NCBI GenBank assembly: GCA_023251775.1
Contig: JAHEYC010000020.1
Span: 1-45,411 of the forward strand
Origin: Sphingobacteriaceae bacterium
Lineage (GTDB): Bacteria; Bacteroidota; Bacteroidia; B-17B0; Aurantibacillaceae
Length of the DNA stretch: 45,411 nt
Direction: 5' to 3'
Shown here one piece after another: positions 18,579 through 27,050 of the stretch; position 1 is the stretch's first letter, and each line of letters opens with the position of its first letter. The notes under the pieces are model-generated. The model was given only the letters and a program-made list of their open reading frames with translations. It ran no database searches and was not told the origin of the DNA. The translations under genes were made by a program, and so were the position numbers.

Positions 18579-19125
18579 TCGCGAGATCATATTTGAAGAG
18601 AAACAATATATGGGACATAATCGCCTAAGTATTTTTACGCGCTCAATATTAGCATTGTTTTGTTTTTTGGGATATTATTGGAGCGAGAATCCTAAACCTG
18701 TACAAGTTTCTTTTGTGAGCATTGGTTCTTATCCAATTGATAATGCAAGTCAATCGGGACTAATATTTTTCTTGAGTGGAATTTTTATTCTCATTTTTTC
18801 GGCAGGTCTAACTTATATTTTACACATTCACACAAAAGTATACAAAGGTTATATTTTAATTGATGGATTTTGGACAACACGTAAAGTGAAAATTGATCTT
18901 ACAAACATCACACATATTCGAAAAAGCAGATACAAACGCAATATATTAAGGCGCGCAGTTTATAACTTGCATAATAAAGGCATCATTAAATTTTATACAA
19001 GCGGCGAAGATTTTATTGAACTAACTGATAACAGCGGATTCATTTATCGTATTGGAACTCACAGAGTATCAGAGTTTTATAACAATATAAAAGGGCAACT
19101 TACTGTTATCAACAATGTAAGATAA
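18571..19125 (+). CDS. Small membrane protein of unknown function, possible PH-like C-terminal domain
   Basis: A 184-residue protein I cannot assign to a named family. Two hydrophobic segments (about residues 22-40 and 64-86) are followed by a soluble, strand-rich region (YKGYILIDGFWTTRKVKIDLTNITHIRK, then DFIELTDNSGFIYRIGTH) that looks like a bacterial PH-type domain; this is inference. The start is TTG at 18571, overlapping tilS. The first ATG, at 18610, would remove FEEKQY just before the first membrane segment. Its place between tilS and a second small protein suggests one transcript with tilS. Confidence 0.6.
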   Translation: MNNREIIFEEKQYMGHNRLSIFTRSILALFCFLGYYWSENPKPVQVSFVSIGSYPIDNASQSGLIFFLSGIFILIFSAGLTYILHIHTKVYKGYILIDGFWTTRKVKIDLTNITHIRKSRYKRNILRRAVYNLHNKGIIKFYTSGEDFIELTDNSGFIYRIGTHRVSEFYNNIKGQLTVINNVR

Positions 19126-19180
19126 AATGCAACCTAGGTTACTTTCCTTCGTTTAATAATATTCACCTAATGCTTTCAAC

Positions 19181-19471
19181 ATGACAACAACAACCAAATT
19201 TGAACCAATTGAAAAAGAGAAGATCGGCGAATTACGATTTCCTCAAACCGAAGTTCTAATTGATAAAGAAAAGATCGCAGAGCGAGAAGGCAATTTAAAA
19301 AGAGCTTTAACTCTTGGAAATTTAGAACGTTCAAAGACCAAAATATTTTTTGAAGATGAAACCGGATGTAAGGTTGTTGAAACAACAGTATGGGGAGTAA
19401 CCGATAAGCGGATCATTTTAAAACATGGCGTTGTTATTCCGATACAACGCGTTCATAAGATCGTTACTTAA
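19181..19471 (+). CDS. Conserved small hypothetical protein
   Basis: A 96-residue soluble protein without signal peptide or membrane segment. A charged helical N-terminal half (EKEKIGELRFPQTEVLIDKEKIAEREGNLKRA) is followed by a strand-rich half (KTKIFFEDETGCKVVETTVWGVTDKRIILKHGVVIPIQRVHKI). The second half resembles small beta-barrel proteins common in Bacteroidota, whose role I do not know. It ends by overlapping the convergent cdsA stop by four bases. It might be co-transcribed with tilS and the membrane protein gene, 55 bases upstream. Confidence 0.65.
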   Translation: MTTTTKFEPIEKEKIGELRFPQTEVLIDKEKIAEREGNLKRALTLGNLERSKTKIFFEDETGCKVVETTVWGVTDKRIILKHGVVIPIQRVHKIVT

Positions 19472-20322
19472 TGAACTAGCTTAAGTATCACAAAAACAAA
19501 CGGACTTACAAATAGCAAACTATCGAAGCGATCAAGAACGCCTCCGTGTCCCGGCATTAGTGAGCCGCTATCTTTTACACCGGCCATACGTTTCATCTGA
19601 CTTTCTACAAGATCTCCAATTGTTCCGAATATTCCAACAACCAAAGCGATCAAAGGCCAAATGCAATCACATGAAAATGTTTTATTGAGATTTAATAAAA
19701 AACCAACGGCTACACAAAAAATAATTCCTATGATCGTACCTTCCCACGTTTTACCGGGAGAAACACGTTCGTATAATTTATGTTTACCAAACATACTTCC
19801 ACCTAAATATGCAAATGTATCGTTAGCCCAGATCAAAAAAACAATTCCGAGAATTTTGAAGCTATTGTAACTCGCTGCCAACTCATTCACAGTTCCACTT
19901 TCAACAACAGGTATCTTTACCAATAATGCAAATGGGATAACACAATAAAAAATACCAGAAATGGTGAATGCTAGATCGTGAAAAGGATGTTCGTGTTTAC
20001 TGAACACAAATTGTAAGGCAATAATAAAAGGAACAAGATAAATGGAATAGCTTAGAAAATTTATGTCAGAACAATTTGGAGGTAACTGAAGTGCGTAAAT
20101 TGACATGAAGGTTATTATGCCACAAATCATTCCCAATGTTGCAAAAGGTTTATTGGCTATTCTTGCAGAGAGTTCATAAAACTCATACAGAGCCCAAATA
20201 GAAACACAAAAGAATAATGCAAGGAAAGAAAAATAACTGTAATAGATGCAGCTCAACAGAACGACCACAAATACTGCGGCCGTTAAACTTCGTACACGTA
20301 AGGTTTTAAGATCTAAAGCCAT
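19468..20322 (-). CDS. cdsA: Phosphatidate cytidylyltransferase (CDP-diglyceride synthase)
   Basis: Makes CDP-diacylglycerol from phosphatidate and CTP at the inner membrane, the branch point of phospholipid synthesis. The 284-residue protein has several membrane helices and a perfect C-terminal family signature, SQMKRMAGVKDSGSLMPGHGGVLDRFD (residues ~241-267). Upstream, GKTWEGTIIG is a further conserved block. It is the only minus-strand gene between guaA and the trp operon, tail to tail with the 96-residue protein gene (four-base overlap) and back to back with the trp promoter. Confidence 0.95.
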   Translation of the reverse strand: MALDLKTLRVRSLTAAVFVVVLLSCIYYSYFSFLALFFCVSIWALYEFYELSARIANKPFATLGMICGIITFMSIYALQLPPNCSDINFLSYSIYLVPFIIALQFVFSKHEHPFHDLAFTISGIFYCVIPFALLVKIPVVESGTVNELAASYNSFKILGIVFLIWANDTFAYLGGSMFGKHKLYERVSPGKTWEGTIIGIIFCVAVGFLLNLNKTFSCDCIWPLIALVVGIFGTIGDLVESQMKRMAGVKDSGSLMPGHGGVLDRFDSLLFVSPFVFVILKLVH

Positions 20323-20469
20323 TTTACGCTTTAAAGATACTTATTTTGCAGCGATACAGAAATTATTTTTTATTTTTTGTAAAGGTCGTAAAACTCTTGT
20401 CAGTTATGGATTTCAGGGCATTCAAGAGCCTCATGAGGAAGAACTTTAAAGCGTTTTAGAGAAATAATA

Positions 20470-20502
20470 TTTGTTCAATTCAATTTTTTGTGCTTAAATT
20501 TG
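20470..20502 (+). promoter_or_regulatory. Promoter of the trp-aro operon
   Basis: TTTG at 20470-20473, a 21-base spacer, and TAAATTTG at 20495-20502 fit the Bacteroidota -33/-7 consensus. The leader peptide ATG starts eight bases after the -7 box, so the leader transcript has a very short 5' end. Confidence 0.8.
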
Positions 20503-20510
20503 TAGCGCAA

Positions 20511-20573
20511 ATGAAAAACGTAACATTAAATAATTCATGGTGGTGGTTTGTAACAAACGTTATAAACAGCTAG
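20511..20573 (+). CDS. trpL: trp operon leader peptide
   Basis: A 20-codon frame, MKNVTLNNSWWWFVTNVINS, with three consecutive TGG Trp codons at 20538-20546 and a TAG stop at 20571. It sits between a good promoter and an intrinsic terminator, followed by trpE. Its stop codon directly follows the antiterminator arm, the geometry needed for ribosome-mediated attenuation: stalling at the Trp codons leaves 20561-20570 free, whereas reading to the stop covers it. The peptide itself probably has no other function. Confidence 0.93.
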   Translation: MKNVTLNNSWWWFVTNVINS

Positions 20574-20631
20574 AATTATTTAATTAAAGGATATTATTTC
20601 TAACCCGCTGTTTATACCAGCGGGTTTTTTT
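20546..20631 (+). promoter_or_regulatory. trp attenuator: pause hairpin, antiterminator and terminator
   Basis: Three competing structures are visible. A small hairpin GTTTG-TAA-CAAAC (20546-20558) lies just past the Trp codons and could be the pause signal. The antiterminator pairs tataaacagc (20561-20570) with its exact complement gctgtttata (20607-20616). The terminator stem aacccgctg (20602-20610) pairs with cagcgggtt (20618-20626). Because 20607-20610 is used by both long stems, they exclude each other. High charged tRNA-Trp should favour termination, and Trp starvation should favour read-through into trpE. Confidence 0.93.
20602..20631 (+). terminator. Intrinsic terminator of the trp attenuator
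   Basis: A perfect 9-bp stem (aacccgctg / cagcgggtt) with a 7-base loop is followed by a run of T to 20631. It ends 18 bases before trpE, so it acts as a conditional terminator. Confidence 0.93.
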
Positions 20632-20648
20632 ATTTATATAATATTACA

Positions 20649-22079
20649 ATGAAACTAAGAACATATCATATTCAGATCAGCCTTGATCTTCACACACCGG
20701 TAAGTGCCTATTTGTGTTTACGCGATACATATGCGGGATCACTTTTATTGGAAAGTTCTGATCATCACTCCAAAGAAGGAAATTTCTCATTTATTGCTTG
20801 TAAACCAATCTCTTCATTTAAAGTAGAAGGAAATTCTTTACGCATACTGAAGAATGATACAATAGAAACAAGAGAAATCTCCAAAGGCTCTTTAGAAAAA
20901 GAACTTACCCAATTTGTTTCTTCCTTTGAAACAGACAAGATACCTGTATCTTTTTCTTACAGCGCAGTATTTGGATATTCGTCATTTGACGTGATCGATA
21001 TGATCGAAGAAAATTTACAAACTTCACACCGATCTGAAATTCCTGAAGTGCACTACGCGTTCTATTCGCTCTTGCTTGTTTTTGATCACGCAAAGCATCA
21101 AGCGCATATTGTTGCTTTTGCGCCTTCTATCGACGAAGCAAAACTCAAGGCCTTAAAATTAAGTGAACAATTAAATACTACAACTACTCCCACAAATTCC
21201 TTCGAAACCATAGGAGAAATTTCTTGCGCAACCGGCGAACAAGAATTTCTAGCGAATGTTGCAAAAGCTAAAGATCATTGCAAACTTGGCGATGTATTTC
21301 AACTTGTTCTGTCGCGCCGCTTTAAACAAAAATTTATTGGTGATGAATTTAATGTATACCGTTGCTTAAAACAGATCAACCCTTCACCTTATCTGTTCTA
21401 TTTTGACATGGGTTCATTTAAATTATTTGGTTCATCGCCCGAAGCGCAATTAGTAGTAAAAAACAATGTGGCCGAGATCCATCCTATTGCCGGAACTTAC
21501 AAACGCACCGGCAATGATGAAGCGGATAAAGTGAATGCGAAACAATTAACAGAAGATCCTAAAGAAAATTCGGAGCATTATATGTTAGTTGATCTTGCAC
21601 GAAACGATCTGAGCACGTGTTGCAGCGATGTAAAAGTGGAACGCTTAAAAGAATTGCAGTTCTACTCACATGTTATTCATTTAGTTTCTAAGGTTACAGG
21701 AAAATTAAAAGAAGGAATAAATGGGATCAATTTACTCTATCGCTCATTTCCGGCAGGAACTTTAAGCGGCGCTCCAAAACACAGAGCAATTCAACTTATT
21801 CGTGAATACGAATCGGAACCAAGGAATTTTTATGGAGGTTGTGTTGGATGCATTGAGACCAACGGAAATATCAATCATGCCATTATGATCCGTTCTTTTT
21901 TAAGCAGTAATAATGAGTTACATTTCCAAGCCGGAGCAGGGATCGTGATAGATTCGATACCTGAGAACGAGTTAAATGAGATCAACCACAAAACAGGCGC
22001 CTTAAAAAAAGCGCTAAAAGAAGCCAATAAATTAAATATTATTCCAACCTTTGCACAAGATGAAACTCTTAGTACTTGA
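20649..22079 (+). CDS. trpE: Anthranilate synthase component I
   Basis: Converts chorismate to anthranilate, using ammonia delivered by TrpG; first committed step of Trp synthesis. The 476-residue protein has LLES (33-36), the known Trp feedback-binding motif, so allosteric inhibition by Trp is expected in addition to attenuation. The C-terminal chorismate-binding domain has GSSPEAQLVV, HPIAGTYKRTG, EHYMLVDLARND, FPAGTLSGAPK and FYGGCVGC. It begins 18 bases after the attenuator terminator and overlaps trpG by 20 bases. Confidence 0.97.
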   Translation: MKLRTYHIQISLDLHTPVSAYLCLRDTYAGSLLLESSDHHSKEGNFSFIACKPISSFKVEGNSLRILKNDTIETREISKGSLEKELTQFVSSFETDKIPVSFSYSAVFGYSSFDVIDMIEENLQTSHRSEIPEVHYAFYSLLLVFDHAKHQAHIVAFAPSIDEAKLKALKLSEQLNTTTTPTNSFETIGEISCATGEQEFLANVAKAKDHCKLGDVFQLVLSRRFKQKFIGDEFNVYRCLKQINPSPYLFYFDMGSFKLFGSSPEAQLVVKNNVAEIHPIAGTYKRTGNDEADKVNAKQLTEDPKENSEHYMLVDLARNDLSTCCSDVKVERLKELQFYSHVIHLVSKVTGKLKEGINGINLLYRSFPAGTLSGAPKHRAIQLIREYESEPRNFYGGCVGCIETNGNINHAIMIRSFLSSNNELHFQAGAGIVIDSIPENELNEINHKTGALKKALKEANKLNIIPTFAQDETLST

Positions 22080-22626
22080 TAATTACGATAGCTTTACGTA
22101 CAACCTGGTACACTTAGTTGAAAAAGTAAGTAATGCCAAGATCAGCGTTGTTAGAAATGATAAAATTTCTTTAGAAGAGATCGGCAATTTTGATAAGATC
22201 CTTTTATCTCCCGGACCCGGTTTGCCAAAGCACGCGGGCATCATGCCGCAATTATTAAATACGTATTCTTCCAGCAGATCTATTCTTGGTGTATGCTTGG
22301 GCATGCAAGCTATTGCCGAAAATTTTGGCGGCTCATTACAAAATCTTGAAACAGTTTATCACGGCATTGCCACTTTGGTAAATATTAAAACAAATGACTC
22401 TCTGTTCACCGGTTGTCCTACAACTTTTAAAGTTGGACGTTATCATTCATGGGTTGTTGACGCAAACACTCTTCCTGCTGTTTTAAAAGTAACCGCTGTT
22501 GATGATCAACATAACATCATGGCGCTTGAGCATAAAACGCTAGATGTAAAAGGTGTTCAATTTCATCCTGAATCAATTCTTTCTGAATACGGTGAATTGA
22601 TGATCACCAATTGGCTTAAGGCCTAG
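22060..22626 (+). CDS. trpG: Anthranilate synthase component II (glutamine amidotransferase)
   Basis: Releases ammonia from glutamine for TrpE. I choose ATG at 22060 (MKLLVLDNYDSFTYNL), which gives the standard N-terminus and 188 residues; a TTG three codons earlier is possible but unneeded. Class I amidotransferase features: SPGPGLPKHAG (50-60), nucleophile C79 in GVCLGMQ, and the His-Glu pair in VQFHPES. The dedicated partner gene directly after trpE argues for Trp rather than folate synthesis. A 64-base gap before trpD is the widest inside the operon. Confidence 0.96.
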   Translation: MKLLVLDNYDSFTYNLVHLVEKVSNAKISVVRNDKISLEEIGNFDKILLSPGPGLPKHAGIMPQLLNTYSSSRSILGVCLGMQAIAENFGGSLQNLETVYHGIATLVNIKTNDSLFTGCPTTFKVGRYHSWVVDANTLPAVLKVTAVDDQHNIMALEHKTLDVKGVQFHPESILSEYGELMITNWLKA

Positions 22627-22690
22627 TCTACTCCATACACCATTTTATTGGTCGGCTTTTGCTGAATTATTTAACCTTAATACTAAAACT

Positions 22691-23695
22691 ATGTCAAAAA
22701 AATATCTATTGCATAAATTTTATGCAAACCAACACCTAAATTCCGAAGAAGCAGAAGAATTGATGTTGCTCATCACTCAAGGCTCATTTTCTGAAATGGA
22801 AATTGCAATTATTCTCATGTTCTATAAAACAAATTCTGTTACACTAAACGAATTAAGTAGTTTCAGAAAAGTGCTTTTGGAAAGATCATTGAAGTTTTCC
22901 ATTCCATTTAAGGCAATTGATGTTTGCGGTACAGGCGGTGACGAAAAAGACACCTTCAATATTTCCACATTAAGTGCATTAATTATCGCTGCATGTGGAT
23001 ACAAAGTTGTTAAGCACGGAAATTACGGTGTTAGTTGTACAAGTGGTTCATCAAATATCCTTGAATACTTTGGATATAAATTCACCAACAAAACGGAGAT
23101 CTTATTAGATCAGTTGCAAGAAACTAATATTTGTTTTCTGCACGCACCACTTTTTCATCCCGCATTAAAACATGTGGCGCAAGTAAGAAGATCCATGGCT
23201 ACCAAAACAATTTTTAATTTATTAGGCCCATTAGTTAATCCTTGCACAATTTCTCATCAATTCATAGGCATAAATAGTTTGGAAGTGATGCGCTCTTATG
23301 ATTATCTTTTAGAAAAAACAAAACTAAAATATTCCTTAGTGCATAGTATCGATGGTTATGATGAGATCTCACTAACTTCTCCTTTCAAGATCACAGGAAG
23401 CCTAGGTGAACAATTGATCCATCCAAGTGAATTAAGAATTCCCATGGTAAAACCCAATGAGATAAGATCAAGTGGAAGTATTGAAAGTGCATCCAAGATC
23501 TTTATGGACGTTTTGAAAGATAAAGCAACTACTTCTCAAAAGAACGCCGTACTTATTAATTCGGCTTTTGCCATTCAACTGATCACACATAAATGCATTG
23601 AAGATTGCATCCAAGAATCGAAAGAAGCGATCGAAAGCTTAAAAGCACTTAACACATTTAAACAACTCACAAACAAAAAACATGAATACGCTTGA
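22691..23695 (+). CDS. trpD: Anthranilate phosphoribosyltransferase
   Basis: Joins anthranilate to PRPP. The 334-residue protein has the phosphoribosyl-binding glycine motif DVCGTGGDEKDTFNIST near 77 and the KHGNYGVSCTSGSSNILEYFG block that shapes the anthranilate site. NLLGPLVNP is a further family mark. The C-terminal part after FKITGSLGEQ is somewhat divergent, but no key block is missing. It overlaps trpC by 14 bases. Confidence 0.95.
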   Translation: MSKKYLLHKFYANQHLNSEEAEELMLLITQGSFSEMEIAIILMFYKTNSVTLNELSSFRKVLLERSLKFSIPFKAIDVCGTGGDEKDTFNISTLSALIIAACGYKVVKHGNYGVSCTSGSSNILEYFGYKFTNKTEILLDQLQETNICFLHAPLFHPALKHVAQVRRSMATKTIFNLLGPLVNPCTISHQFIGINSLEVMRSYDYLLEKTKLKYSLVHSIDGYDEISLTSPFKITGSLGEQLIHPSELRIPMVKPNEIRSSGSIESASKIFMDVLKDKATTSQKNAVLINSAFAIQLITHKCIEDCIQESKEAIESLKALNTFKQLTNKKHEYA

Positions 23696-24485
23696 AAAAA
23701 TAGTATTGGATAAACGCCAATTCGTAAAAGAAAGAAAAGAGTTAGTGCCCATTAAACTACTCGAGAAAAGTTTGTATTATGAAAGCAAAACTGTTTCCTT
23801 AAAAGATTATATTCTTAGAAAGGATAAGAACGGCATCATTGCTGAAATAAAAAAACGATCTCCCTCTAAGGGCAATATCAATTTACACGTTGATATTGAA
23901 AAAACCTCAATAGGCTATATGCAAGCCGGAGCCAGCGCCATTTCAGTGCTTACCGACACCCCCTATTTTGGTGGGAAAAATGAGGATCTAACCTTAGTTA
24001 GAAAATGTAATTTTTGTCCTGTATTACGAAAGGATTTTATCATTGACGAATATCAGATCATTGAATCAAGAGCAATAGGTGCAGATGCCATTTTACTGAT
24101 CGCCTCTATTCTTACCAAAGAGGAAATAAAAAAATTCACAGATATTGCTCACGCCTTAGGACTTGAAGTTCTTTTAGAGATCCATTCGCGAGATGAAATT
24201 GACAAGATCAGCGAGAACAATTCCATCGTAGGAATAAATAATCGAGATCTTGGAACACTTTCCATTGATCTGCAAAACTCTAGTTTGCTTCTTCCCTATT
24301 TGAAGGGAATTGATGTAAAGATCTCTGAAAGTGGAATTAGATCAGCTGAAGATGTTTTAGAGTTAAGATCCATAGGGTTCAATGGATTTCTCATTGGCAG
24401 TTTATTCATGAAAAGTAGTCGACCACACTTAGCTTTAAAACAATTTGTAGAAGAATTACAGAATAAAAAATTGAGTTATGCTTAA
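23682..24485 (+). CDS. trpC: Indole-3-glycerol phosphate synthase
   Basis: Closes the indole ring from carboxyphenylaminodeoxyribulose phosphate. A 267-residue TIM barrel with the family blocks IIAEIKKRSPSKG, ISVLTDTPYFGG, VLRKDFIIDEYQI, GINNRDLGTLSID and SESGIRSAEDV. The catalytic Lys and Glu pattern (EIKKRSPSKG, RKDFIID) is intact. It overlaps both neighbours (14 bases with trpD, 8 with trpF), so translational coupling is likely. It is separate from trpF, unlike the fused E. coli enzyme. Confidence 0.96.
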   Translation: MNTLEKIVLDKRQFVKERKELVPIKLLEKSLYYESKTVSLKDYILRKDKNGIIAEIKKRSPSKGNINLHVDIEKTSIGYMQAGASAISVLTDTPYFGGKNEDLTLVRKCNFCPVLRKDFIIDEYQIIESRAIGADAILLIASILTKEEIKKFTDIAHALGLEVLLEIHSRDEIDKISENNSIVGINNRDLGTLSIDLQNSSLLLPYLKGIDVKISESGIRSAEDVLELRSIGFNGFLIGSLFMKSSRPHLALKQFVEELQNKKLSYA

Positions 24486-25116
24486 GTTAAAAGTTTGTGG
24501 ACTCACAGATCCACAAAACATAAAAAAAGTAATTGAATTGGAACCGGACATGATAGGACTAATTTTTTATTCGCCTTCCAAAAGGGATGTGAGTGATAAA
24601 GGTGCAACGGAATTATGTGAAATGATCCCTTCGCACATCAAACGTGTTGGTGTTTTTGTTGATTCGCCGGTTAATTTTATTAGCGATGTTATTGAAGCCT
24701 TTAAATTAGATGTCATTCAACTTTATCACGATGATATGTCATCCTTTCAACAATTGCGTTCTAAAGTTCATATCATTAAGGCTATTTCTATAAGTAAAGA
24801 AGCAGATCTTTTAAGAACAATGGATTACATCACGCAAGCCGATCTTTTTTTATTCGACACAAAAGGAGAGAATCCGGGAGGTAACGGAAAAAAATTTGAT
24901 TGGCGAATTCTTCAAAACTACGAGGGAAAACTACCATTTATTGTAAGTGGTGGGATTGATGAAAATGATGCAGACGCGATAAAGCAAATACAACACGCGC
25001 AATTTTATGGCATTGATATCAATTCCAAATTTGAAACTAAACCAGGACTAAAAAATATAAAAGCAATACAACACTTTAAAAAAGAATTATATGCAAACAT
25101 TGAACATGCCGGATAA
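24478..25116 (+). CDS. trpF: Phosphoribosylanthranilate isomerase
   Basis: Amadori isomerase between TrpD and TrpC. The 212-residue TIM barrel begins LKLKVCGLTDPQNI with the catalytic Cys in the usual place, and has GLIFYSPSKRDV, RVGVFVDSP, QLYHDD, LFDTKGENPGGNGKKFDW and FIVSGGIDENDAD. The closing GIDINSKFETKPGLKN is the usual phosphate-loop end. It overlaps trpC by 8 bases and trpB by 26 or 11 depending on the trpB start. Confidence 0.95.
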   Translation: MLKLKVCGLTDPQNIKKVIELEPDMIGLIFYSPSKRDVSDKGATELCEMIPSHIKRVGVFVDSPVNFISDVIEAFKLDVIQLYHDDMSSFQQLRSKVHIIKAISISKEADLLRTMDYITQADLFLFDTKGENPGGNGKKFDWRILQNYEGKLPFIVSGGIDENDADAIKQIQHAQFYGIDINSKFETKPGLKNIKAIQHFKKELYANIEHAG

Positions 25117-26278
25117 AAAAGGCTATTACGGAGAATACGGCGGGGCTTATATTCCTGAATTACTTTTTAATAACATAAATGAATTAGAACAAAATTACTT
25201 GAAGATCATTCATTCAACTGAATTTCAGAAAGAATACCATGATCTGCTTGAGAATTATGTTGGAAGACCAACACCCTTATATCACGCCAAGAATTTATCG
25301 GAACAGTTCAAAACTAAGATCTATTTAAAGCGTGAGGATCTGTGTCACACCGGTTCGCATAAAATAAATAATACCATTGGACAAATACTAATTGCAAAAG
25401 CCTTAGGTAAAAAAAGAATTCTAGCCGAAACAGGTGCGGGTCAACATGGCGTGGCTACTGCAACCGTTTGTGCATTATTAAAACTTGAATGTATTATTTA
25501 CATGGGGCAAATTGATATGCATCGACAAGAAGCAAATGTGATTCGCATGAAAATGCTGGGCGCAACGATCATTCCTGCAATTTCGGGAAGTAAAACATTA
25601 AAAGATGCTACCAACGAAGCTATTAGAGGATGGATAAATGATCCCGATTCATATTATCTTATTGGATCTGCCGTTGGTCCACACCCTTACCCGGATATGG
25701 TTGCAAAATTTCAAAGTATTATTAGTAAAGAAATAAAACAACAATTACTAAAAGCAGAAGGTATGGAAGAACCGGATCTGGTAATTGCATGCGTTGGTGG
25801 TGGAAGTAATGCTGCAGGTGCTTTTTTTGAATTTATTGATTCTAAAAAAACAAAACTGATAGGCGTTGAAGCGGCGGGTAAAGGTATTGATACGGGATAC
25901 AGTGCTGCAACAATGACATTAGGAACAACCGGGATCTTGCATGGATCGCGCTCAATTATTATGCAAACAAAAGACGGACAAATTATAGAACCACATTCCA
26001 TTTCTGCCGGATTGGATTATCCCGGCATTGGTCCATTACATGCATTTTTAGGAAAACGAAAAAGAGCGCTTTATTTAAATGTAACAGATGAAGAAGCATT
26101 GCAAGCTGCTTTTAATTTAACAAAGCAAGAAGGAATTATTCCTGCACTTGAAAGCGCACATGCCTTAGCTATTTTAAATAAACTCGAATTACATAAAGAC
26201 CAGGTCCTAGTTATTAATCTTTCAGGAAGAGGTGATAAAGATCTTCCAACATATTTAGATCATTACCATGAAAAATAA
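25091..26278 (+). CDS. trpB: Tryptophan synthase beta chain
   Basis: Condenses indole with serine using PLP. The 395-residue protein has GYYGEYGGAYIPELL at its N-terminus, the PLP lysine K91 in HTGSHKINN, the substrate loop AETGAGQHGVATA and the phosphate-binding GGGSNAAG. It matches the standard TrpB1 type that partners with TrpA. Two starts are possible, ATG 25091 or ATG 25106; both keep all domains. It overlaps trpA by 11 bases, fitting equal synthesis of the two subunits. Confidence 0.97.
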   Translation: MQTLNMPDKKGYYGEYGGAYIPELLFNNINELEQNYLKIIHSTEFQKEYHDLLENYVGRPTPLYHAKNLSEQFKTKIYLKREDLCHTGSHKINNTIGQILIAKALGKKRILAETGAGQHGVATATVCALLKLECIIYMGQIDMHRQEANVIRMKMLGATIIPAISGSKTLKDATNEAIRGWINDPDSYYLIGSAVGPHPYPDMVAKFQSIISKEIKQQLLKAEGMEEPDLVIACVGGGSNAAGAFFEFIDSKKTKLIGVEAAGKGIDTGYSAATMTLGTTGILHGSRSIIMQTKDGQIIEPHSISAGLDYPGIGPLHAFLGKRKRALYLNVTDEEALQAAFNLTKQEGIIPALESAHALAILNKLELHKDQVLVINLSGRGDKDLPTYLDHYHEK

Positions 26279-27050
26279 AATTGATATTCTTTTTGAAACG
26301 AAAGAAAAAGACATACTATCGGTATTTTTTACCGCCGGGTATCCGCAGTTAAATGATACAGGAAGAATTTTAAAAGAACTGCAAGAAAACAATGTTGATC
26401 TTATTGAATTTGGCATCCCTTATTCAGATCCTTTGGCAGATGGGCCTGTGATCCAAAATGCAAGTCAGCAGGCGATCAATAACGGCATGAATTTGAATTT
26501 GCTTTTTGAACAGCTATTCAAAGAAACATCAACCATTACTATTCCCATAATTTTAATGGGTTATTTGAACAGCGTGATCCAATTTGGCCTTGAGGAATTT
26601 TATAAAAAATGCTTTGAGAATTCTGTGAGTGGTGTCATTCTTCCCGATCTTCCTTTAAGTGAATTTGAGGACGAACATAAACGCTTTGCTGATAAATATA
26701 ACGTAAAGGTTATTTTTCTCATCACTCCAAACACATCAATTACGCGAATAAAACAAATTGACGCTTTGAGTACAGGTTTTATTTATGTTGTTTCTTCGAA
26801 TAGTATTACAGGAAAAGGTCATACAGACTTTGAAGCTCTGGAAAAATTCTACAGACAATTACATCAAATTCCTTTAAAAAATAAAACACTCATCGGTTTT
26901 GGCATCAACACTAATTCAAGCTTTAAAAAAGCCACACAATTGGCTAATGGCGCTATCATTGGAACAGCTTTTATTAACGCACTATCAAAAGAACAAAGTA
27001 TCTCTGCATTTATAAATTACATTAATACTACTCAACCAATACTATCATGA
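26268..27050 (+). CDS. trpA: Tryptophan synthase alpha chain
   Basis: Splits indole-3-glycerol phosphate and passes indole to TrpB through a tunnel. The 260-residue TIM barrel has FFTAGYP, the catalytic Glu E47 in IEFGIPYSDP and Asp D58 in LADGPVIQ, then ILMGYLNS, GVILPDLPLSE and FLITPNTS. The phosphate-binding end IGFGINT and GAIIGTAFI is intact. Its stop overlaps the aroF ATG in a 4-base ATGA junction, tying the trp genes to the shikimate genes. Confidence 0.96.
   Translation: MKNKIDILFETKEKDILSVFFTAGYPQLNDTGRILKELQENNVDLIEFGIPYSDPLADGPVIQNASQQAINNGMNLNLLFEQLFKETSTITIPIILMGYLNSVIQFGLEEFYKKCFENSVSGVILPDLPLSEFEDEHKRFADKYNVKVIFLITPNTSITRIKQIDALSTGFIYVVSSNSITGKGHTDFEALEKFYRQLHQIPLKNKTLIGFGINTNSSFKKATQLANGAIIGTAFINALSKEQSISAFINYINTTQPILS

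Noticed and set aside
22051-22059. TTG at 22051 as the trpG start
   Set aside because: ATG at 22060 gives the standard TrpG N-terminus; the three extra residues match nothing in the family.
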